Shown: positions 32,737 through 42,249, counted from the stretch's first letter. The stretch is 64,000 nt of DNA from Comamonadaceae bacterium UBA2334 (GCA_002344885.1 DDUQ01000058.1:54281-118280); one strand, 5' to 3'. The notes: generated from the sequence alone by a model not told the origin. Program-made: numbers and translations.

Positions 32737-33364
32737 TTTCGAGCGTTTGCAACTCAGGCAGGGTGTTGGCATTGAAGAAGGCCCGCGGGTCGTCGCCGGG
32801 CAGGTCAAACGGCACCAGCACCGTGCGGTGTTGCCCGGTCCAGCGGTCAATTTTGCGGCCACCGCTCTCGATGAAGGCCGTCAGGCTGGGCAACAGATCG
32901 GTGCTGAGCAAACAGAACACCGGCTGGCAGCGCAACTGGCCGTCTTCCTCGCGGGCGGCGGCCATGGCCATTTCGGCACCTTCGCGCATCAGGGCCTGTG
33001 CCATGCGCTCGGCCAGGTCCAGCGGGAACCGGGGCGTGTCGCACGGCACGGTCAGCATCCAGGGCGTTTCGGCATGGCTGAGGCCTGTCATGAAACCGGC
33101 CAGTGGCCCGGCATAGTCGGGCAGGGTGTCGGGCCACACGGGCGAGCCAAATGCCTCGTAGGCTCCCAGGTGCCGGTTGGCGTTGACCAGAGTAGGCCCG
33201 ACCCACCCACCTTGCTGCATTTGCAACCGCAGCAGCGTGTGCAGCGCCATGGGCGTGCCGTGGAAATTTTGCAGGCCCTTGTCGGTGCCGCCCATGCGCG
33301 AGCCGCGCCCGCCGGCCAGGACCAGCCCGGTGATGTCGCCTGGGGTGATGTGTGTTGGGGTCAT
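32729..33364 (-). CDS. mobA: molybdenum cofactor guanylyltransferase
   Basis: Transfers GMP from GTP to molybdenum cofactor to make the bis-MGD form used by DMSO-reductase-family enzymes such as nitrate reductase and formate dehydrogenase. The 211-residue protein has the nucleotidyltransferase motif [19 protein letters not shown], then [12 protein letters not shown] and [14 protein letters not shown]. The ATG at 33364 gives [19 protein letters not shown]; a TTG six codons earlier is possible. It sits between moaA and moeA in the same direction. Confidence 0.94.
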   Translation of the reverse strand: MTPTHITPGDITGLVLAGGRGSRMGGTDKGLQNFHGTPMALHTLLRLQMQQGGWVGPTLVNANRHLGAYEAFGSPVWPDTLPDYAGPLAGFMTGLSHAETPWMLTVPCDTPRFPLDLAERMAQALMREGAEMAMAAAREEDGQLRCQPVFCLLSTDLLPSLTAFIESGGRKIDRWTGQHRTVLVPFDLPGDDPRAFFNANTLPELQTLERA

Positions 33365-33434
33365 GTGGTGGGGTGGAAGCAATTGGCGCAGCCCGTGCAG
33401 CTTGCGCGGAGCAGGGGGGCGAAAAAGGGACGGC

Positions 33435-34661
33435 TCAGCCGCCGATGTAGCTCATTTCAATGCGCTTGCCGCCGCCGGTCGGCTGTGCGTCGGGTGGCAG
33501 GCTGGCCCGCAGTTGCGAGTACCGGTCGGTGCGCCGTTGCCAGATGGCACCGATGGCGCTGGCCAGTTCGGCATCGCTGGCGGCGTGGCCCAGTGGATGG
33601 GTGCGGTTGGGCGCGCTCGGTGAGGTGTCAGTTGCCGACCCTTGACCGCGAATCAGGTCACGCAGGTCAAAGCCCTGCGTGGCAAACAGGCACAGGTAGA
33701 GCTTGCCTTCGGTGGAGAGGCGGGCGCGGTTGCAGTCGCCGCAGAACGCCTGTGTCACGCTGCTGATGACACCCACCTCGCCCAGCGATGGGTCGTGGTG
33801 GCCATCCGGTCCGGCATAGCCCCAGCGTTCGGCGGTTTCGCCAGGGGCCGAGGGGTCCAGTTGGACCAGCGGCATTTCGGCGTGGATGCGTTGCACCACC
33901 TGGGCACTGGGCAGCACTTCGTCCATGCGCCAGCCGTTGGTGGCACCCACATCCATGTATTCGATGAACCGCAACACCATGCCGCTGCCCCGGAAGTGGC
34001 GGGCCATGGGAACGATCTCGTGGTCGTTGGTGCCGCGTTTGACCACCATGTTGATCTTCAGCCCGCTGGGCTTGCCGGGCGCGGCGGCACCCAGGCCCAC
34101 AGCCTGGGCTTCGGCCAGTCCGTCCAACACGTCTGCGACGGGGAAGTCCACATCGTTCATGCGGCGGAACACGGCATCGTCCAGGCCGTCCAGGCTCACG
34201 GTGACCCGGTTCAGGCCCGCTTCTTTCAGCGACCGGGCTTTCTTCTTCAGCAGGCTGCCGTTGGTGGTCAGTGTCAGGTCCAGCGGTTGGCCGTCAGGGG
34301 TGCGCAGCGCAGCCAGTTGTTCGATCAGCCGTTCGATGTGCTTGCGCAGCAGCGGTTCACCCCCGGTGAGCCGGATTTTCTGCACCCCGTGGGCCACGAA
34401 CACGCGGGCCACACGGGTGATTTCCTCGAACGACAGCAGCGCGCTGTGCGGCAGGTAAACGTGGTTGTTGTCAAACACTTCCTTGGGCATGCAGTAGTTG
34501 CAGCGGAAGTTGCAGCGGTCGGTCACACTGATGCGCAGATCCCGCAGCGGCCTGCCCAAGGCATCGGCCAACAGGCCTGTGGCGGCAATGGGGGTGGCTG
34601 GCAGGCTGGCGGCCAGCGTGCGCATGCGGTGGTCAATGACGGGGATGACGCGTTCAGACAT
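33435..34661 (-). CDS. moaA: GTP 3',8-cyclase (molybdenum cofactor biosynthesis protein A)
   Basis: Radical-SAM enzyme that converts GTP to the cyclic precursor in the first step of molybdopterin synthesis. The 408-residue protein has the 4Fe-4S motif CNFRCNYC following ISVTDR, the SAM-binding TGGEPLLR, the second cluster region beginning [21 protein letters not shown], and the essential C-terminal GG (MSYIGG). It is longer than many MoaA proteins because of an extended N-terminus (about 40 residues) and a linker near residue 370. It is the first gene of moaA-mobA-moeA. Confidence 0.96.
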   Translation of the reverse strand: MSERVIPVIDHRMRTLAASLPATPIAATGLLADALGRPLRDLRISVTDRCNFRCNYCMPKEVFDNNHVYLPHSALLSFEEITRVARVFVAHGVQKIRLTGGEPLLRKHIERLIEQLAALRTPDGQPLDLTLTTNGSLLKKKARSLKEAGLNRVTVSLDGLDDAVFRRMNDVDFPVADVLDGLAEAQAVGLGAAAPGKPSGLKINMVVKRGTNDHEIVPMARHFRGSGMVLRFIEYMDVGATNGWRMDEVLPSAQVVQRIHAEMPLVQLDPSAPGETAERWGYAGPDGHHDPSLGEVGVISSVTQAFCGDCNRARLSTEGKLYLCLFATQGFDLRDLIRGQGSATDTSPSAPNRTHPLGHAASDAELASAIGAIWQRRTDRYSQLRASLPPDAQPTGGGKRIEMSYIGG

Positions 34662-34868
34662 AACGCGGCATTATCGGCCAGCCTGTTTTGCCGCAGCTTC
34701 AATGCCCACGCACCGGGAACGGGCAACGGCAGCCCATGTGCCACACGGCTGTCACCAAACCGACACACGTTTTTTCGATGCCGCATGGTGAAATTCGAGC
34801 GTGCCTGAACCCCGAAGCTGTGCGTCCGAGCGGGTCAGATCAGAAGTGACGCAACGAGAGAGACAACC

Positions 34869-35366
34869 ATGAGTGAACCTGTGTACAACGTGCTGTTTTT
34901 GGGTACCCACAATTCGGGGCGCAGCATCCTGGCAGAAGTGTTTCTGAATGAATGCGGCGGTGGCCGCTTCAAGGCCTGGTCGGCGGGTGTGCGCCCCGCC
35001 GGGGAGGTGGATCCCCTGGCCATCGAATTCCTGCGTGACAACGGCAGGGGGGTCAACGGTCTGCGATGCAAGGGGCTGGACGAGTTTGCCGCACCCGGTG
35101 CACCCGAGATGGATCTGGTGATCTCCGTCTGTGACGATGTGTTGGGCGAACCACGCCCCGAGTGGCCCGCCCACACGGTTTCGGCCCACTGGGGCATTGC
35201 CGACCCCACACGCGTTCAGGGCGACCACGAAGCCAGGCACCACGCTTTTGTGGCAGCCGCGTCGGCGTTGCACCGGCGCATCGAACTGCTGGTGGCGTTG
35301 CCACTGGCCTCATTGGACCGCCTGTCACTGCACAGCCACCTTGAAGGCGTGCACCGCAGCGCCTGA
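34869..35366 (+). CDS. ArsC-like low-molecular-weight phosphatase fold protein lacking the catalytic cysteine
   Basis: A 165-residue protein clearly of the thioredoxin-linked arsenate reductase / LMW protein tyrosine phosphatase fold. The phosphate loop that should read CTHNSARS reads GTHNSGRS: residue 12 is Gly (codon GGT) in place of the nucleophilic Cys. Arg18 and the general-acid Asp112 (IADPTRV) remain. Of the redox cysteines, Cys88 (VCDD) is kept but the one expected in GExCP is Arg96. Arsenate reduction by the usual mechanism is therefore not expected. The reading frame is intact, so it may be a phosphate- or arsenate-binding pseudoenzyme. No ars genes are adjacent. Confidence 0.85.
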   Translation: MSEPVYNVLFLGTHNSGRSILAEVFLNECGGGRFKAWSAGVRPAGEVDPLAIEFLRDNGRGVNGLRCKGLDEFAAPGAPEMDLVISVCDDVLGEPRPEWPAHTVSAHWGIADPTRVQGDHEARHHAFVAAASALHRRIELLVALPLASLDRLSLHSHLEGVHRSA

Positions 35367-35379
35367 CAGGCGGGTCAGC

Positions 35380-35850
35380 TCACAGCAGCTTCTCGTTGCG
35401 GAAGGTGTCGTGGCAGGCCTTGCAGGCTTTCTGCACGTCGTTCACGGTGGTTTTGATGCGATCCAGATCGGTACCTGCCGCGGCCTGGTTCAAATCGTCC
35501 ACCGCCTGCAGAAACTGGGTTTGGGCCTGTTTGAAGGCTTCCGCTTGCTGCCAGACCTTGGGGCTGGCCGTGGTGGGGGGGTAATTGCTGTCCGGTGTGA
35601 ACAGGGGCCAGGGTTGTGTGGACAGTTTTTTGAGCGCCTGTGCCTGCTCCAGAAACTTGTCGGCTTTGTACGGCTGGCGGTCACGGGAAACCAGCCCCAT
35701 GGGCTCCAGGGTGCGCGTGAACTCCTTGAACAGGGCACGCCGCTTGGTGACAGGCTGATCGGGGTGGGTGTCGGGCACCTCGCGGTTGCAGCCCGTCAGG
35801 GCGATGGTGGCTGCGATCAGGCTCAGGGAAACGGTCAGCAGTTTGGGCAT
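35380..35850 (-). CDS. cytochrome c' (class II c-type cytochrome), lipoprotein
   Basis: A 156-residue protein with a lipoprotein signal (TIALTGC) and a C-terminal heme-binding motif CKACH in AGTDLDRIKTTVNDVQKACKACHDTFR, the class II cytochrome c arrangement with heme near the C-terminus. It would be a four-helix bundle on the periplasmic face. Such proteins bind NO or act in electron transfer; the role here is not known. It converges on the ArsC-like gene (13-base gap) and diverges from phoX. Confidence 0.87.
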   Translation of the reverse strand: MPKLLTVSLSLIAATIALTGCNREVPDTHPDQPVTKRRALFKEFTRTLEPMGLVSRDRQPYKADKFLEQAQALKKLSTQPWPLFTPDSNYPPTTASPKVWQQAEAFKQAQTQFLQAVDDLNQAAAGTDLDRIKTTVNDVQKACKACHDTFRNEKLL

Positions 35851-35929
35851 GGGTGTTCAGCGGTGTTGAGGTGTCAGCCCTGCGCGCGGGCCAAGTGGGG
35901 CGGATCATAGCGACTGCATGTTGTGCATG

Positions 35930-35965
35930 CTGGCAGTACTGGCATATCTGGCAGCACTGCCAGTT
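35930..35965. repeat. four 9-bp tandem repeats upstream of phoX
   Basis: CTGGCAGTA, CTGGCATAT, CTGGCAGCA and CTGCCAGTT run head to tail at 9-base spacing. The last two also form a palindrome (CTGGCAG CA CTGCCAG). They lie in the divergent region between the cytochrome c' and phoX genes. The motif loosely recalls Pho boxes (CTGTCAT repeats), but those repeat every 11 bases, so PhoB binding is uncertain. Confidence 0.5.
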
Positions 35966-36027
35966 GGCTTCCGGTATCGTGTGAGGTTGCCTCGCTCGTG
36001 TCACTTGTTTTGCCCGGAAGGCCCGCC

Positions 36028-38211
36028 ATGCACCCCTCTTTTGCCGAGGACGACGATGTGGTCGTCAACCCGTCTGTTCAGCCCAAGCTGGACGAACTCG
36101 TGGCCGGCCGGGTGCTCAGCCGGCGCGGCCTGTTGGCCGGGGGCATGGGTTGGGCAGCGGGTGTGATGTTGGGCGGTTGCACGGTGCCAACCCGGCCTGC
36201 GGCCATTGGCCAGGCGCCGGCTGGCCCCTTGCGCCTGGGTTTTGCACCGGTGGCCAAGCACACGCTGGATCAGGTGAGTGTGCCTGACGGTTACCGTTTG
36301 GCGGTGCTGCACGCGCTGGGCGATCCGCTGCAACCGGGCTACGAGGCCTGGCGGGGTGATGGTACCGAGTTGCCAGCGTCTTACGACCAGCGGGTGGGCG
36401 ACGGGCATGATGGCATGCATTTTTTCGGTCTGGGCCATGACGGGGGCTGGGACAGCAGGCGGTCCGACCGGGGATTGCTGGCGGTCAACCACGAATACGT
36501 GCCGTCGCCGTTTGTGCTGCACCCTGGCGGCATCACACCAGGGGCGCAGCGGGTGGGCACTGAGGCGCACAAGGAGATGCTGGCGCACGGTGTCAGCGTG
36601 ACCGAAGTGGCGCGCAGTGCCGATGGCCGCACGACCATGGTCAAAGGCTCGCCTTACAACCGCCGTGTCACCGCGCTGACACCGATGGAACTGGCCGGTC
36701 CGGCCAAAGGGCACCGGCTGATGTGCACGCGCCACAGCCCACAGGGCACCCACACTCGCGGAACGCAGAACAACTGTGCCCACGGCCACACACCCTGGGG
36801 CACCTACCTGACGTGCGAAGAAAACTGGACCAACACCGTCAGCCGAGCAGCGGGTGATGATGTGCGCCGCACTGCGGCCGAAGTCGCAGCGCTGAACCGC
36901 TACGGTCTGCCCGAGGGACGCAACAGCCCGTACCGCTGGCACACGGCAGGCACGGATGACTTGCATGCGCGCTGGTCATCGTCGGTAACCGCAGGGTCGG
37001 CCGACGCAGATTACCGGCACGTGGCCAATACCTTTGGCTGGGTGGTGGAAATTGACCCGTTCCAGCCTGCTTCGACCCCCGTCAAGCGCACGGCACTGGG
37101 CCGGTTCAGCCACGAAGGGGCCTGGCCCGCCCCGGTGGTGGCCGGACAGCCGGTGGTGTTCTACATGGGCGACGATGCCCGCAACGAGTACATCTACAAA
37201 TTCGTGTCGGCTGCGGCATGGGACCCGGTGGACGCTCGCGGCGGCCTGGCGGCAGGCAGCAAGTATCTGGACCACGGGACGTTGTATGTGGCCAGGTTCG
37301 ATGCCGATGGCACGGGTGAGTGGTTGGCACTGTCGCACGGTTTGGCGGGTCTGGATGCTGGCAATGCCACTTATGGCTTTGCCGATCAGGGCGATGTGCT
37401 CATCCACGCCCGTCTGGCGGCCGATGCGCGGGGTGCCACGCCCATGGATCGGCCCGAGTGGGGTGCAGTCAACCCGCTGAATGGCGAGGTGTACATGACC
37501 CTCACCAACAACCGAAACCGGGTGGGTGCAGCAGAAAAGCCTGTGGGTGCCCAATTGCACACCGATGCAGCCAACCCGCGCAGCTATGCCGATACCTCGG
37601 CCAGACCCGATGGCACGCTGCGTGTCAACCGGGGCAATGTCAACGGTCACATCATCCGGTGGCGAGAGGCAGGCGGGCAGGCTGCAGCCATCCGCTTTCA
37701 GTGGGACGTTTTTCTGTTCGGTGCACAAGCCGATGCCCCGGCAGATGTCAACCTGTCCGGCCTGACGGACGCCAATGATTTTTCCAGCCCTGACGGCATG
37801 TGCTTTGACAGCCGGGGCCTGTTGTGGATTCAGACCGACGACGCGGCTTACACCGATGTGAGCAACTGCATGTTGCTGGCAGCCGTGCCGGGTGTCGTGG
37901 GCGATGGCCGCCAGGCACCTGCGGCGGGAGGCACGTCCACCTTGGCGGGGGCACCGGTAACACCCGCCACCCTGCGGCGGTTTCTGGTGGGGCCGAAAGG
38001 GTGCGAAATCACCGGCGTGACGCTGACGCCCGATCACCGGAACATGTTTGTCAACATCCAGCACCCCGGCGAAGGCATGCCAGCCGACTTCAAGGCCCAC
38101 CGGTTTGGCAGCCACTGGCCAGCCAGCCAGCAGGAGCCGGCCAGCCTAGCCCGCCCCCGGTCTGCGACAGTGGTGGTGACGCGAGAAGACGGTGGGGAAA
38201 TCGGTACATGA
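36028..38211 (+). CDS. phoX: PhoX family alkaline phosphatase
   Basis: A 727-residue periplasmic PhoX/DUF839 protein. It carries a twin-arginine signal (LSRRGLLAGGMGWAAGVML) followed by a possible lipobox-like LGGC. The body shows PhoX blocks such as NHEYVPSPFV, CAHGHTPWGTYLTCEENW, GWVVEIDPF, LGRFSHEGAW, GDDARNEYIYKFVS, DRPEWGAVNPLNGEVYMTLTNN (interrupted by variable residues) and SPDGMCFDSRGLLWIQTDD. Family members are calcium/iron-dependent phosphatases induced by phosphate starvation. The start follows the Tat signal logic; the frame is open further upstream. Tandem repeats upstream may be its control region. Confidence 0.93.
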   Translation: MHPSFAEDDDVVVNPSVQPKLDELVAGRVLSRRGLLAGGMGWAAGVMLGGCTVPTRPAAIGQAPAGPLRLGFAPVAKHTLDQVSVPDGYRLAVLHALGDPLQPGYEAWRGDGTELPASYDQRVGDGHDGMHFFGLGHDGGWDSRRSDRGLLAVNHEYVPSPFVLHPGGITPGAQRVGTEAHKEMLAHGVSVTEVARSADGRTTMVKGSPYNRRVTALTPMELAGPAKGHRLMCTRHSPQGTHTRGTQNNCAHGHTPWGTYLTCEENWTNTVSRAAGDDVRRTAAEVAALNRYGLPEGRNSPYRWHTAGTDDLHARWSSSVTAGSADADYRHVANTFGWVVEIDPFQPASTPVKRTALGRFSHEGAWPAPVVAGQPVVFYMGDDARNEYIYKFVSAAAWDPVDARGGLAAGSKYLDHGTLYVARFDADGTGEWLALSHGLAGLDAGNATYGFADQGDVLIHARLAADARGATPMDRPEWGAVNPLNGEVYMTLTNNRNRVGAAEKPVGAQLHTDAANPRSYADTSARPDGTLRVNRGNVNGHIIRWREAGGQAAAIRFQWDVFLFGAQADAPADVNLSGLTDANDFSSPDGMCFDSRGLLWIQTDDAAYTDVSNCMLLAAVPGVVGDGRQAPAAGGTSTLAGAPVTPATLRRFLVGPKGCEITGVTLTPDHRNMFVNIQHPGEGMPADFKAHRFGSHWPASQQEPASLARPRSATVVVTREDGGEIGT

Positions 38212-38265
38212 CGTGTCCGATGGTGCGTGGCTTCAGTGGTTTCACCTGTGCGGTGTGAGCGTGTG

Positions 38266-39051
38266 TCACCGGCGGTAACTGGGGTCTTTGCGGTCCACGA
38301 TGCGTTGCAGGGCGTCGAAAGCGTCTTGTCCACCGCCAAACTTGGGGTTGAAGTTCAGCGAATCGCGCACGCAGGCTTCCAACACCGGCACCGCAATGGC
38401 TCGGGTTGGGCCCATGGCTTGGGACGCCAGTTGCACCTCGCACGCCCGGTTGACCAGCCACATCAGCGCCAGCGCATTGGCCAGGCTGAAGCCCATCACC
38501 ACCGGCCCGTGATTGCGCAGCAGCAGCACAGGTTTGCCGCCTGCGCTGGCCAGAATGCGCTGGCCCTCGTCCAGGTGAACGGTGATGCCCTCGAACTCGT
38601 GGTACGCAATTTTTCCGAACAGCTGCGCGGCATAAAAATTGGAGAACTCCAGCCCGTCTTCCAGGCAGCACACGGCCTGGGTGGGCGTGGTGTGAACGTG
38701 CATCACGCAGTGCGCGTCGGGCACCTGCTCGTGAATCGCACCGTGGAAGGTGAATCCTGCCGGGTTGATGGGCCAGTCTGACTTCCCGATGATGTTGCCC
38801 CGCACATCCACCTTCACCAGGTTGGAGGCGCACACTTCGCTGTAGTGCAACCCGAACGGGTTGATGAGGAAGTGCTGCTCGGGGCCAGGCACGCGCAGCG
38901 AGATGTGGTTGTAGATCAGCTCTGTCCAGCCCAGGTGGTCGAAGATGCGGTAGGCGGCGGCCAATTGCACACGGGCAGACCATTCATCGGGGGCAATGTG
39001 GTCGGGGCGGGGGTAGGTGGTGGTGAAGTCAGTTGGCTGGGGTGGTTGCAT
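38266..39051 (-). CDS. class II aldolase/adducin family protein
   Basis: A 261-residue zinc-dependent aldolase/adducin-fold protein. It has YNHISLRVPG, the zinc-ligand histidines in HCVMHVHTTPTQAV, and RNHGPVVMGFSLANAL. Related enzymes cleave sugar phosphates or decarboxylate/aldol-split small hydroxy acids; no specific substrate is evident. It is the last gene of the homoprotocatechuate operon, 18 bases after hpaI. This is not a canonical member of that pathway, so it may process a side product or a second substrate. It converges with phoX. Confidence 0.87.
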   Translation of the reverse strand: MQPPQPTDFTTTYPRPDHIAPDEWSARVQLAAAYRIFDHLGWTELIYNHISLRVPGPEQHFLINPFGLHYSEVCASNLVKVDVRGNIIGKSDWPINPAGFTFHGAIHEQVPDAHCVMHVHTTPTQAVCCLEDGLEFSNFYAAQLFGKIAYHEFEGITVHLDEGQRILASAGGKPVLLLRNHGPVVMGFSLANALALMWLVNRACEVQLASQAMGPTRAIAVPVLEACVRDSLNFNPKFGGGQDAFDALQRIVDRKDPSYRR

Positions 39052-39069
39052 GGCGGTGACCTCAGGCGT

Positions 39070-39888
39070 TCAGTACGGGGAGCCGCTGGTTTGTGGCGCG
39101 GCGGTTTGCGAGCGGGGCTGTTTGAAGTGCGCCGCCAGGTCGGTGGCGGCGCGCACCAGCAGCGTGGTGTCCACCCCCACGGCCACGAACTGGGCACCCG
39201 CGTCCAGGTACATCTGCGCCAACGCCTTGTCGGCCATCAGAATGCCGGCAGCTTTGCCTGCAGCACGCACGGTGGCAATGCCGCTCAGAATGGCTTTTTG
39301 CACCTCGGGGTGGTTGGGCTGGCCCCGGTAGCCCATGGAAGCCGACAGGTCGGCCGGGCCAAAAAACACGCCATCCACACCTTCCACCGCTGAAATGGCG
39401 GCCAGGTTTTGCAGGGCCAGCGTGGTTTCGGCCTGTACCAGCAGGCACATTTGGCCGTTGGCGTGGTGCACGTAGTCGGGCACCTGGTTCCAGCGCGAGG
39501 CGCGCGCCAGCGCCGCCCCCATGCCCCGGATGCCGTCGGGCGCGTAGCGCGTGGCGCGGACCATCAGCGCGGCGTGCTCGGGCGTGTCCACCATGGGGAT
39601 GAGCAGCGTCTGCGCACCCACGTCCAGGTACTGCTTGACCAGCGCCACGTCGCCCACCACCGGGCGTACCACCGCTTGCACGGGGTAGGGCGCAATAGCG
39701 CGCAACTGGTCGAGCACGGTGCGGGGGTCGTTGGGGGCGTGCTCGCCGTCGAGCAGCAGCCAGTCGAAGCCGCAGCCGGCCAGGGCTTCGGCCACGTTGG
39801 CATCGGCAAAGCCGACCCAGCAGCCGATGACCTGCTGGCCTGCTTGCAGGGCCTGTTTGAACGCATTGACTGGGAGTGACATGGGCAT
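39070..39888 (-). CDS. hpaI: 4-hydroxy-2-oxoheptanedioate aldolase
   Basis: Last enzyme of the homoprotocatechuate pathway; it splits 4-hydroxy-2-oxoheptanedioate into pyruvate and succinic semialdehyde. The 272-residue HpcH/HpaI-fold protein has [12 protein letters not shown] with the catalytic His, VVRPV, the metal-binding Glu in [12 protein letters not shown] and the Asp in [13 protein letters not shown]. Two near-adjacent Met codons make the start ambiguous by two residues. A ketopantoate-reductase-like gene separates it from hpaH. Confidence 0.94.
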   Translation of the reverse strand: MPMSLPVNAFKQALQAGQQVIGCWVGFADANVAEALAGCGFDWLLLDGEHAPNDPRTVLDQLRAIAPYPVQAVVRPVVGDVALVKQYLDVGAQTLLIPMVDTPEHAALMVRATRYAPDGIRGMGAALARASRWNQVPDYVHHANGQMCLLVQAETTLALQNLAAISAVEGVDGVFFGPADLSASMGYRGQPNHPEVQKAILSGIATVRAAGKAAGILMADKALAQMYLDAGAQFVAVGVDTTLLVRAATDLAAHFKQPRSQTAAPQTSGSPY

Positions 39889-39936
39889 GGTGAAAGGCCT
39901 CCGTGATGGGAATGGGCAGGTGTGTAGCGTGTTGGC

Positions 39937-40950
39937 TCAGGCTGCGGGGTACAGCCCACGGGTGCGGGCCATCAGCCGGGTGAGGCCCAGCAAGGCATCG
40001 ATGTTCGGTGTGGCCAGCCCGAGGTGCTGACCGATTTCACGCACCACGGCCACCAGCGCATCCAGCTCGATGGGGCGGCCCGCTTCCACGTCTTGCAACA
40101 TGGAGGTTTTGAACGAGCCCAGCTTGCGGGTGACGGCATGGCGGTCGTCGGGTTGCTGGGCTATGCCGCAGCCGATGCGCTGGCCAATGTCCTGTGCCTC
40201 CAGCATGACGGCGCTGCAATAGGCACGCACCAGCGGGTCATCCAGAATTTGGTCGCACGGTGCGCCGGTGAGGGCCGAGACCGGGTTCATGGTCATGTTG
40301 CCCCAGAGCTTGAACCAGATGTCTTGCTGGATGCGTTCGCTTTGCTTCACCGCAAACCCGGCTTGTTCCAGCAGTGCAGCCAATGCCTGTACCCGTGGCG
40401 AAACGCCGCCACCGGGTTCGCCGACGATGAGCTGATTGTTTTTGATGCGTGCCACCTGGCCTGGCTGTGGTGCTACGGCGCTGGCGTGTACCACGCAGCC
40501 CAGCACGTGGGCGGTGGGCAGGGCCTGGGCGGTCAGGCCGTCTGGGTCCACCGCTTGCAGGGCGAGCCCGTTGCACTCGCCACCCAGGCCGTCAAAAAAC
40601 CACCAGGGCACGCCGTTCATCGCCACCAGCACCACGGTCTGCGCGCCGATCAGCGGCTTGATTTGCTGTGCCACCGCCTGCATGGCCGGGCCTTTGACCG
40701 AGACGATGACCAGGTCTTGTGGGCCCAACGTGGCTGCATCGCTGGTGGCGTGCAGAAGCACCTGCCGTTCGGTGCCGTCCTCGTCGGCCCAGACCAATCC
40801 GTGGTACTGCAATGCGACCAAGGTTTGGCCACGGGCCAACGCGGAGAGTTGCACCTGCCCCGCAGGCAGGCGTGTGCCCAACCAGGCGGCAAACACACCG
40901 CCAATGGCGCCCATGCCGACGATGGTGACTTTATGGAGGGCTTGGCTCAT
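39937..40950 (-). CDS. 2-dehydropantoate 2-reductase family protein (PanE/ApbA-like)
   Basis: A 337-residue NADPH-dependent reductase with the N-terminal dinucleotide-binding motif VTIVGMGAIGGVFAAWL and the C-terminal ketopantoate reductase helical domain (WFKLWGNMTMNPVSALTGAP). It is about 30 residues longer than E. coli PanE. Position inside the hpa operon, 16 bases after hpaH and 48 before hpaI, suggests it reduces a 2-oxo acid related to the pathway rather than serving pantothenate synthesis, but this is inference. The frame extends upstream; the ATG giving MSQALHKVTIVG was chosen. Confidence 0.88.
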   Translation of the reverse strand: MSQALHKVTIVGMGAIGGVFAAWLGTRLPAGQVQLSALARGQTLVALQYHGLVWADEDGTERQVLLHATSDAATLGPQDLVIVSVKGPAMQAVAQQIKPLIGAQTVVLVAMNGVPWWFFDGLGGECNGLALQAVDPDGLTAQALPTAHVLGCVVHASAVAPQPGQVARIKNNQLIVGEPGGGVSPRVQALAALLEQAGFAVKQSERIQQDIWFKLWGNMTMNPVSALTGAPCDQILDDPLVRAYCSAVMLEAQDIGQRIGCGIAQQPDDRHAVTRKLGSFKTSMLQDVEAGRPIELDALVAVVREIGQHLGLATPNIDALLGLTRLMARTRGLYPAA

Positions 40951-40966
40951 GGTGAGGCTCCGAGCG

Positions 40967-41794
40967 TCAGACGAAACGGAATGCCAGCCTACCCAAAGAC
41001 CCCGTGGGGCTGGCGTACTCGGCCTCGAACAGGTCACCTGCCTTGGCCGCCACGGGCCGGGTGAACGAGCCTGCCAACACGATGTGGCCGGGTTGCAGCG
41101 ATTCGCCCCAGGGCGCGAGCTTGTTGGCCAGCCAGGCGATGCCCACGGCGGGGTCGCCCTGCACCCCCGCGGCCAGGCCGGTTTCTTCCACCGCGCCGTT
41201 CTGGCGCAGGATGGCACCGCACCAGGGGCGGTTCACGCTGCGTGGGTCCACCCGCTGGCCGCCCAGCACGATGCCGCCATTGGCCGCGTTGTCACTGATG
41301 GTGTCGAACACTCTTCGCGCTGCCTTGGTGTGGCGGTCGAATTGCTCGATGCGCGCGTCGATGATTTCAATGGCCGGGGTGATGTATTCGGTGGCGTCCA
41401 GCACCTGTTCCACCGTCACATTCGGGCCGGTCAGTGGGGCTTTGAGAATGAAGGCAAGTTCCACCTCCACGCGCGGCGCAATGAAGTGGCTGACCGGGAT
41501 GTCGAGCACCTGGCCGGGCGTGCAGTCGTAGCGCATGTGGTCCAGCAGGGTGCCGTAGTCGGGCTCGTCGATCTGGCTGCTGATCTGCATGGCGCGGCTG
41601 GTCAGCCCGATCTTGTGGCCAATCACCTGGGCACCCGCCTGGATTTGTTGGCCCACCCACGCGCGGCTGACCCGGTAGCCGTCTTCAATGGTCATCTGCG
41701 GGAAGCGTTTGGAAAAGTGCTCCACCTGCACGCGGGTGGTTTGGGACTGTTGGAGTTCTGCCGCCAGTCGGGCAATTTGGGTGTCGTCGAGCAT
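40967..41794 (-). CDS. hpaH: 2-oxo-hept-4-ene-1,7-dioate hydratase
   Basis: Hydrates 2-oxo-hept-4-ene-1,7-dioate to 4-hydroxy-2-oxoheptanedioate in homoprotocatechuate degradation. The 275-residue protein belongs to the FAH/MhpD fold. Visible blocks are GHKIGLTSRAMQ, the acidic metal-binding motif VEVELAFIL, and NAANGGIVLGG. Length agrees with HpaH/HpcG of other species. It lies 8 bases downstream of hpaF. Confidence 0.94.
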   Translation of the reverse strand: MLDDTQIARLAAELQQSQTTRVQVEHFSKRFPQMTIEDGYRVSRAWVGQQIQAGAQVIGHKIGLTSRAMQISSQIDEPDYGTLLDHMRYDCTPGQVLDIPVSHFIAPRVEVELAFILKAPLTGPNVTVEQVLDATEYITPAIEIIDARIEQFDRHTKAARRVFDTISDNAANGGIVLGGQRVDPRSVNRPWCGAILRQNGAVEETGLAAGVQGDPAVGIAWLANKLAPWGESLQPGHIVLAGSFTRPVAAKAGDLFEAEYASPTGSLGRLAFRFV

Positions 41795-41802
41795 GGGGTC
41801 TT

Positions 41803-42249
41803 TCAGTTCTTTTTGAACAGCGGGTGCAGCGTGCTGGTCTTGGCGTCGAACACCTCGGGGCCTTCGTCGATTTGCAGCGTCACACCAATGTGCTGGTGGG
41901 TCAATTGGGGTTCGAAGTGGGCCTTTGCGCTTTCCAGTAAAGCGTTTCCAGCTATGGAAATGGTGTCTTTGGGGCGGCCCCTTCCCATGCGCAGGTTCAG
42001 GTACACAAAACCGTAGTCGCCACTGCCGCCCGCTGCCAGGCCGGCTGCACCGCCATCCGCCACGGCGTAGTGCGGGGCGGGGTAGGCCAGCACACGCACA
42101 CCGCCTGGAGGGAACACGGGTTGGCCCGCATCGTCCCGTGTGGCGAGCATGGTGTCTGCCAGGGTGCGGCAGAGTTGGGTCATGTCGGTGCCGCCGTCGG
42201 CCACGGGCCGGTCGAGGTTGGCGGTGTAGAGGATGACGAGGTGGGGCAT
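41803..42249 (-). CDS. hpaF: 5-carboxymethyl-2-hydroxymuconate delta-isomerase
   Basis: Isomerises 5-carboxymethyl-2-hydroxymuconate in the homoprotocatechuate pathway; a tautomerase-fold trimer using the N-terminal Pro. Mature Pro1 is visible (MPHLVILYTANL). The 148-residue protein is longer than the E. coli HpcD (126), partly through loop sequence around residues 50-80. Codons for FISIAGNALLES-type residues about 95-108 overlap a dispersed-repeat copy. It is between hpaD and hpaH in the same direction. Confidence 0.9.
   Translation of the reverse strand: MPHLVILYTANLDRPVADGGTDMTQLCRTLADTMLATRDDAGQPVFPPGGVRVLAYPAPHYAVADGGAAGLAAGGSGDYGFVYLNLRMGRGRPKDTISIAGNALLESAKAHFEPQLTHQHIGVTLQIDEGPEVFDAKTSTLHPLFKKN
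41921..41965 (-). repeat. dispersed AGCGCTTT repeat, copy G (inside hpaF)
   Basis: The minus strand reads CCATAGCTGGAAACGCTTTA, then CTGGAAAGCGCAAAGG. CGCTTTAYTGGAAAGC is shared with the moeA copy. It is read in frame in hpaF (SIAGNALLESAKA). Confidence 0.5.

Noticed and set aside
34869..35366. Functional arsenate reductase annotation
   Set aside because: The P-loop nucleophile is Gly and a second redox Cys is missing, so the usual label would mislead.
35930..35965. Canonical Pho box upstream of phoX
   Set aside because: The repeats recur every 9 bases, not 11, and the core is CTGGCA, not CTGTCA; kept only as an unassigned tandem repeat.
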